Assembly (NCBI GenBank): GCA_022592435.1
Contig: JABYQS010000476.1
Coordinates: 1 to 21,138, forward strand
DNA: 21,138 nucleotides
Source: Cerioporus squamosus
Taxonomy: Eukaryota > Basidiomycota > Agaricomycetes > Polyporales > Polyporaceae
Reading direction: 5' to 3'
In this document: positions 11,778-21,138 of the stretch, one piece after another
Layout: every line of letters starts with the position of its first letter
How positions within the stretch are numbered: the stretch's first letter is position 1
The notes under the pieces: model-generated
Told to the model about the DNA's origin: nothing
Database searches by the model: none
What the model saw: the letters and a program-made list of their open reading frames with translations, nothing else
Program-made: the position numbers and the translations under genes

Positions 11778-14700
11778 ATGAACACAGAAAACAGCTCAGC
11801 ATTTGGCGAGGAGAGCGAGGATGACTTTGACTGGGAAGAGGTGGAAGTTGCGCAACCGCCAACGCCCGCCGATGCATCCGGAGGAACCCAGTCGGCGGTA
11901 GTCGCAAGCTTGAAAGATTACTACGGAGATGTACATGACAGGGAAGAGGGACCCTCCCGGAAGCCACACTTGGAGATCACCATCAAGACGAAGGGCAAAC
12001 CAAAGGGCGATCCGAAGTGCGTGTCTCGTTGTTGCAGAGAGTATGTGGTCTGACTTGTGTTCAGGAAGAACGAGAGGGCTCTCCAGCTCGCTGCAGAGCG
12101 GGCCATCCGCGTTGACTGCCATAAGATCCATACTATTGCGCTCCTAGTGAACGCCAAGATCCGTAACAAGTGGTTGAACGATCCACTCCTCCATGTACGT
12201 CGGCCGTTCAATGTGTCTTCCCTGTGTAATACCGACACATCCGCAACCCAGGCTCGTCTGATGTCCCTCACCCCTCTCCCGCTCCAAAACGCCTTCGCCA
12301 TGATCAGCAAGTCGCGTGTGCCCGAACCTGCAAAGCGCGGCCGGCTCTTCGAGTCCGCCATCACTCGTCTAGCAGACTGGTGGTCGTCCACATTTGAGAT
12401 AGTCCCTGACGGCCACATCCGTTCGCGCACCTTTGCCGAAGTGAACAACACCCTGCCTCCTCCGAAACCCGCTCCTCGCTCGGATCCGAAGGGCAAGGGC
12501 AAGGCACGCGCGGTTGAGGAGGATGGCGAGGACCTTGAAGAACGGTACGGGATTGAGGGAGAGCGAATACGCAGCGAGAAGAGCTTGATGAAGCACGCGC
12601 TCATGCGGAAAGGCTCGCGCGACACAAGTGCGCAGCTGTTCACAGCTCTCTGTCGCGCGCTGGGCATACCCGCGAGACTTGTTGTCAGTCTGCAGAGCGT
12701 TCCGTGGCAGGCGAGCGTAGGTAAACCCAAGCCGGAAGGGAAGAAGAAGAAGCCAACGACAGGGCCCAGTGCCAACGCGAAAGGGAAAGGAAAACTCAAG
12801 CTTGAGGAGGACGACGATGACATGGAGGATGTGTCAATACCAGACTCTCCTGCGGTGAGCAGTCCCAGAGGGCGGACACTGTACCCCGGTAATGGCCAGC
12901 GCCTTGACGGTACAAGTCCAGCGCCATCGGACAGTAGCAAGGGGAAGCAGAAAGCACCACCAGTCATCAGGTTGCGGAAGAGCAAAGGCGGTCAGAAACT
13001 CGGCTCAGCAACGGCGTCGGAGGCAGAGCGTCCGCGACCACGTAAGTCTTTCCAAAGGCATATGTTAGCGTTCGCATGATTGATCTAATTACCGTGCTGG
13101 CAGGAGAGCGCACGCCCGATCCCACAGACACTGCTCCCGTGTTCTGGACGGAAGTGTTCTCGCGTGCTGACGCGAAGTGGTTACCGGTCGATCCTGTCAG
13201 AGTCATCGTGAACAGGCGTAAGGCCTTCGACCCGACTCCCAACCCGAACGCTGCGAAGCCGGACAGGCGTCGTCCCGTACGGGTCGAGAACCGGATGGTC
13301 TACGTGCTCGCATTCGAGGAGGACTGCTACGCGCGAGACGTCACGCCACGATACGCTCGCGAGTATGGCGCGAAGGTTTCCAAGGTGCAGCAAGGCGGGA
13401 AGGGCCGGCGGGAATGGTGGGAACGGATATGCAAGATGGTGCAGCGTCCGTACCGTCTGGTATGTCCGGTCTCCGTGTCTCTGGTACTCCATCGTTGACC
13501 AGTGGGGCTTGCAGCAACGGGATGACTTGGAAGACGAGGAGCTCCAAGCAAACCAGATGACAGAAGCCATGCCAACCTCCATGGCAGGCTTCAAAGATCA
13601 TCCACTCTACGTCCTCGCGCGTCACCTAAAGCGCGAAGAGGTCGTTGACCCGCCGGTCGAGCTAGGCAAGTTCCGGGGAGAGCCCGTCTACTCGCGGGCG
13701 AACGTTCTCCAGCTCAAGACGGCGGAGAACTGGATACGCCAGGGTCGCAGAGTTGTCGTGGGCGCACAGCCGCTGAAATGGGTCAAGCAACGTGCTGTGA
13801 CCGTGAACAGGAAGCGAGCAATCGAGCTCGCGCTTGCGGACCAGCGTGAGCGGACTGCTTCCGCGTCCGGATCTGCTCACGTCTCAGGTACTGCTTCTGT
13901 GAACGGAAGAGGCGCAGATGACGAGGAATATCTTGTCGATGCGGGGCTAGACGGGAGTGATGGGCTTGCGGTCGCTGGAGAAGGGTTCGCGGCCGAGAAT
14001 GGAGTCATGCAGGGGCTCTACGCGGAGCACCAGACGGAGCTGTACAAGGCCCCGCCGGTGGTCGATGTGAGTCTATCCTGCTCGTTTCATCCTCTTCGAA
14101 ATGCTCATATGGACATACGTCACAGGGCAAAGTGCCAAAGAACGACTTTGGCAATATCGACCTATATGTCTCGTCAATGCTGCCGGCCGGTGCCGCATAC
14201 GTCCCTTGTGCGTGCTTCGTGGAATCTGTGCCTTTCGGCGCACTGCTGACCTTGACACTCCCTTCGACTTCTCCTCGCGGCAGACAAAGGAACCGCAAAG
14301 ATTGCACGTCAGCTGGGGTTTGATTACGCAGAAGCTGTGGTATGTACCCATCTCTTCGCCGCAATGATCTGCACCGGAGGCGTGTTCTAGCCCGATGCTG
14401 GTCTATCGCGATTGCCACTTGCATGGAGCTCATCTCACGTTTCATCTGCAGACGGGCTTTGAGTTCAAGAAGCGGCGTGCCTTCCCAGTGATCACAGGCA
14501 TAGTCGTCGCGGCAGAGAACGAGTCTGCTTTGCTCGAGGTGCGTCTACCTCATGTCGGTCGTGATTCGACTTCTCGTACTCATGTACGGTTAAAGGCATA
14601 TTGGGAGGCCGAACAGGTAGCTGATGCGAAGCGTCGCGCGAAGCGTCAGGAACAGGTGATCAAGAGGTGGACGAAGCTCGTGCAGGGCCTTCGCATTCGC

Positions 14701-15702
14701 CAGCGGTTGGTTGAACAATACGCCGACCGCGCACCCGCAGAAGATGCCCAAGCGCAGTCGGATGCACCAGCGGAGAAGCGAGTTGCGGAAGAGGTTCGTG
14801 TCTTCTGTGTCCTGTATACTCTCTTCTTCCTCCTTCACTCCTGTTGCCGCCGGAATCCTCCAGTGTCCCTTCGTACCGCGTGCAGGATACAGGTTCTGGG
14901 CTGGAACGTGGTGCTGACATTGTATGTAACACAGGAGTCAGAGAAACCTGCGGCGGGCGGGTTCCTCACGGGGGTAGACGACGTTGTCCAGCCTTACGCC
15001 CTTCCCCGTAATCTGCGCGAGATTGTCGAGCATGCGGCGACCAGTCATTCTGCTCTTGGAGAGCTCAAGAAGGCGAACGCGTCGTTGGAAGAGGAGGCCG
15101 AGAGTATGGACACAGACGAGCAGGTTGCCAAAGCACGGTTCAGCGACCAGCTCGAGGTGATCGAGGACAGTGCGGACGAGGACGAGATGATGGAAGATGT
15201 GCCCGTCGCTCCCCGACTCAATGGCGCACCGAAGACAATGCAGGAACTGGCGGAAGAAGCCGCACGGCGTGAACTGCGCAATCACGAGTCGGCGGAAGAG
15301 CGCACCATCGCGGCAGCACCGTTGCCCGCGGAGGAGAAACCTGCGATTGCAAGCGCCAGCGGGCGAAGCACGAGATCGAGCGGCGCGAACACTGACGGCC
15401 AGACGGGCACTTCGACCCCTCGGACGAGAGCGAAGGCGGGGGCGAAGGGCGGGGCTGCTGCGGGCAAGTCGACGCCCCGCCAGACACGGAAGCGGACAAG
15501 GGCGCAGGCAGAAGCTTCGGACTCTGACGTCGAGGGTGCATCCAGCCAGCCGTCTCCCGCAAAGAGACGGGCACGTCGGGCTCCGTCTGCATCTGCACCT
15601 GCACCTACGCGTGTCCTGCGCACGCGCAAGCCGAAGGATGCAAGTAAGGTCCAGGAGGAGGAAGAGATGGAGGAAGCGTACCGGAGAGCTGTGGCAGAGT
15701 AG
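11778..15702 (+). CDS. RAD4: Rad4/XPC DNA damage recognition protein
   Basis: Finds helix-distorting lesions and starts global-genome nucleotide excision repair, normally with Rad23 and centrin. Ten exons give 1085 aa: 11778-12016, 12065-12194, 12252-13041, 13104-13459, 13515-14066, 14126-14207, 14284-14339, 14452-14538, 14596-14793, 14935-15702. An acidic start (SEDDFDWEEVEV) precedes the transglutaminase-like fold, seen as CHKIHTIALLVNAKIRNKWL (~95-115), the LFTALCRALGIPARLV block and, after a charged Lys-rich insert, FWTEVFSRADAKWLPVDP and NRMVYVLAFEED (~395-450). BHD1 starts at HPLYVLARHLKREEVV (~540). BHD2/BHD3 cover ~585-765, with GKVPKNDFGNIDLYV and FEFKKRRAFPVITGIVVA. The tail (831-1085) is acidic, then Ser/Ala/Lys/Arg-rich with probable nuclear signals (TRKRTR, KRRARR). 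All phases agree; the gene looks intact. It ends 79 bp from the convergent TRM61 stop. Confidence 0.93.
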
Positions 15703-15781
15703 CATCCCACCACTATCCTTATACCGCATTCATTATGATACACGTCCGACACCAGGACGACCATCTATCTAGTCATGTACC
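15703..15781. other. Short convergent 3' spacer
   Basis: Only 79 bp lie between the RAD4 and TRM61 stop codons, so the two 3' UTRs very probably overlap as antisense tails. Confidence 0.6.
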
Positions 15782-18720
<2,939 letters not shown>

Positions 18721-19479
18721 TGAACACGGGGAGTAGAGGACAAGGACGTTGACGACGAGGACAAGGACACGGTGGACGGAGTCAAGGGTGGCTGTATGCG
18801 CCTGAGAGCGTCCGGGACGCAGACAAGGACGGCGAAGGCAGAGATCTTGCCGAAAGAGGATCTCGCATGAAATAGGCCTGTGGGAAGATTCAAAACATAG
18901 CGGGATCTGGTCGAGGCGCCGGACCCAGGGCCGTGGTTCTGGGGCTGCGCTGAGGACATCGCTGCTCCGAGGCTGTCTGCTGGCTCGCTTGCTCAGACTC
19001 AGGATGCCGTCCTCCTCCTCCTCCTGCCACCACCCGTCGTCCGTGCACGCCAGTCGTCCGCCTGCTCCTGCACCCTGCTTGCGCTCTTCGTTCCGTGCTT
19101 TCTTGCGTCCGCAGACGGCCGAGAATCAGTGAAAGGGCACCCCGCGTGTGCGCACAGGTCAGATCGGGCCACTCGTGTTTCTTTGGGAGTGTGATTGCCC
19201 TGCAGCGCTGTTCGTCCCGCGGGTACGATCTCTTTCTTCTCACCTGCCCCCGTCCACCGCGCTGCGAACAGCTTCGTCGTTCCCCTTCTCCTGCTTCCGG
19301 GCGCCCGCTCAGACGCGGAGAATGCATGCAGACACCTAGCGTGTCCCACCAACTCGTACCGGACGCCTGTCGCTTCTAGAAATACACCACCTATCGCCAC
19401 TATCGTCCTAGTGGCCCAGCTTCCTGCCCTCTCATCTTCGCCCTCTTCTGACATCCCCCTCTCACCCTCGACGCCCTCC
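18721..19479. promoter_or_regulatory. Divergent promoter region TRM61 / PAS protein
   Basis: 759 bp between two start codons on opposite strands. It contains a (CCT)5 tract (19011-19025) and a strongly CT-rich stretch just before ATG 19480 (19421-19479), typical of fungal core promoters. Minus-strand frames of 145 and 185 aa are Arg-rich, overlap each other and look like chance. No TATA box was found. Confidence 0.55.
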
Positions 19480-20980
19480 ATGGACTCTTCTCCGGCTTGT
19501 GTCTCCTTCAGTACGCACGCTCGTTCCCGTCTTCTTCCAACTTCCCCGTCTGACATTCATACCTTCCGTCTTTCAGTTGGCATCGTTGATTTTACAGAAG
19601 ACGTGAGCGCGCTTGTCATGACGCCCGTCTCCTTGTCCCTCTGATCCCCAGACCGCCCGTCCCTGCGCCACAGGCAAACTGGGTCTATTGCTCAGAGTCT
19701 GTCTACGACCTGCTAGGTACGCCACCGAACCTAGACTTGTTGTGTACGAGTGCTCACCTACCCAAATCAGGCTATGAGCCTCATGAGTTGATCGGGACAT
19801 CCTCCCTTCTCCTTGTCCATCCGGACGAGTTCTCCGAGGTCAAAGAACTACACTTCACCACAATATCCTCGGACCAGGCGGCCGTGCTTGCGTACCTACG
19901 CATGAAGCATAAAGACCCGTACAGGGGGTACATCCTCTGCGGCATTGTAGGTTTGACCTTATCTCACCTGACGCCCATCTTTGACCCCATACATCTGTCG
20001 GCAGTCACGAACTGTGTGTCAGAATGTTCTCGTTGGAAGCGTGTCCTTCGCCGCTCCGGGGCCAAAGGCGATGCATAACGCGTCAACCGCGCAGGAGGTC
20101 AAAATCATAACCCCCACGGCTAAAGATCTCGAGTTCAGAGTACGTGATCTGATGTCTTCCGTGGCGTTGTGTCTAACCACACTATTTACCGTACGATAGC
20201 GATGGAATGATCCAAACCCGATGCCGTCATCCACCGCTACTTCGTCGCGTTCAGTTAGTCCCGACTACGGTGGAAGACGCGACACACGCGCCAAAGTTAT
20301 CACCTTCGACCCACTCCCCGAACAATCGATACGGACCGCGCTTATCCTCGACCGCTTCAGTGTCAATTGCGGGATCTTGTACTGCTCAAACGATAGTTTG
20401 CTCTCCACAACGACATGCATGGGCCGTAGTTTCTTTGACTTCGTCTCGCGCAAGGACGAAGATCTTGTCCGCAGTTGGATCGACGTGATCAAGTCGTGGG
20501 GTGTAAATGAACGCGGCCAACCAAGCGACGGCGGATTCGGCTTCGGCAAGTTCAACCTACTCGTGCGTGGGCGCGACTCAAGGTATGTTTTTCATCTCTG
20601 TTCTCCACGTTCGCTTCGCCCATGCGGTTGTCCTCTCTGTACCCGACATTGCACTGACGCTTTCCTACCCCAACAGCATCCGGCAACCAGACCCCGTGCC
20701 CTCGCGCCACCGAAGTGGGGCACATGGCGGCGGACACACGCACTCGACGGACTCGCACCAGCAGTCCCGTACGCGAGATGCGCGGCCTCCATACCACCAC
20801 TCATCATCCGGAGGGCCTGGGGCAGGCCACCGAGATCGCGAGCGCGACCGTGACCGCTACCGAGACCGGGACTCTCGCGCTGGCGGACGGACGCGGGCGG
20901 ACGAGGAGCGCGTCGTCGATGCGATATTTTCGGCCCATTCGGACGGGCTGATGGTTATCCTCCGTCCGTCATCGACGTAA
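19480..20980 (+). CDS. PAS-domain protein, white-collar-like family of Agaricomycetes
   Basis: Probable intracellular sensor or transcription-linked PAS protein; its ligand is unknown. Seven exons give 365 aa: 19480-19510, 19577-19602, 19674-19716, 19771-19946, 20005-20139, 20200-20582, 20677-20980. The first PAS fold spans ~11-115 (GIVDFTEDANWVYCSESVYD, LLGYEPHELIG, LLLVHPDEFSEV, YLRMKHKDPYRGYILCGI, NVLVGSVSF). A second PAS-like unit lies at ~183-265 (ALILDRFSVNCGILYCSN, MGRSFFDFVSRKDEDLV, WGVNERGQPSDGGFGFGKF). The tail has an Arg/Asp run (HRDRERDRDRYRDRDSR, ~317-334) and closes with VDAIFSAHSDGLMVIL. The flavin-binding LOV Cys motif (NCRFLQ type) and a GATA zinc finger are absent, so it is not a complete WC-1. 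White-collar-like is a family resemblance from memory, not proof of light sensing. Confidence 0.8.
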
Positions 20981-21138
20981 TCGCCTCCAGCTCGGCACTT
21001 GTTCGTCTCGCCAGCCGTGGAGACCATGCGGATGTAGCGCGCCCAGTGCTGGTACGGGTGTCGTTCTGCCTCCCGTGGACTGCGTGCGCCAGCGGTGGAT
21101 GTCTGGACTCACGGCGTGCGTCAGATGCATGCCAAGTC
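20981..21138. other. 3' flank of the PAS gene, window end
   Basis: 158 bp with no recognisable gene. Short open frames run through on both strands but resemble no family I know. Confidence 0.4.

Noticed and set aside
11921..12985. Minus-strand open frame of 354 aa opposite RAD4
   Set aside because: Antisense shadow of RAD4 exons 1-3; it crosses RAD4 introns without splice logic and is Ser/Arg-rich with no family resemblance.
14938..15729. Minus-strand open frame of 263 aa opposite the RAD4 tail
   Set aside because: Mirror of GC-rich RAD4 exon 10; Arg/Cys-rich composition typical of an antisense reading.
18999..19556. Minus-strand frame of 185 aa in the TRM61/PAS intergenic region
   Set aside because: Overlaps the first PAS exon and another frame, Arg/Gly-rich, no recognisable domain, no supported start.
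20978..21138. PAS protein possibly continuing past its stop through a frameshift
   Set aside because: The stop follows a motif (VDAIFSAHSDGLMVIL) that I expect near the C-terminus of this family; the extra frame shows nothing recognisable.

Overview
The window looks like nuclear DNA from an agaricomycete (basidiomycete), probably a wood- or litter-decaying species. Genes are tightly packed on both strands and cut by many short introns. Almost all introns are 47-143 nt, with GTRNGT-like donors, CTRAY-like branch sites and YAG acceptors. The proteins read as fungal families, and one is a secreted GMC (AA3_2) oxidase typical of lignocellulose degraders. I rebuilt seven protein genes by joining exons in frame. 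In each of the six genes with a start codon in the window, the summed exon lengths are a multiple of three. This was done by hand; no search was run.

Layout: (1) 1-450 (+), 3' end of a carnitine O-acetyltransferase ending in Ala-Lys-Leu. (2) 601-3265 (-), a 776-aa Pex8-like peroxisomal import protein ending in Ser-Arg-Leu, convergent with gene 1. (3) 3576-7407 (-), a RecQ5-type DNA helicase of about 801 aa in 26 exons. (4) 7408-8467, a gene-poor region between divergent genes with a CRE-like site, a telomere-repeat-like palindrome and a TATA box. (5) 8468-10692 (+), a secreted aryl-alcohol-oxidase-like GMC flavoenzyme, 598 aa. (6) 10833-11407, a 575-bp non-autonomous element with 88-bp terminal inverted repeats. 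(7) 11778-15702 (+), Rad4/XPC, 1085 aa. (8) 15782-18720 (-), Trm61, the tRNA m1A58 methyltransferase catalytic subunit, 450 aa, with two unusually long introns (964 and 354 nt). (9) 19480-20980 (+), a PAS-domain protein, 365 aa, divergent from TRM61. (10) 20981-21138, no recognisable gene.

Functional links: the left end pairs two convergent genes that both end in peroxisomal PTS1 tripeptides. The centre holds two DNA-repair genes (RecQ5-like helicase and Rad4) flanking an extracellular oxidase. The 9-mer GACTCGGAC was found four times by eye, all in the 5' flanks of these two repair genes. The right end pairs a tRNA-modification gene with a PAS sensor from one intergenic region.

Most of the window is conserved housekeeping sequence. 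The points most worth checking are the inverted-repeat element, the shared 9-mer, the RecQ5 microexons, the long TRM61 introns and the Pex8 assignment.
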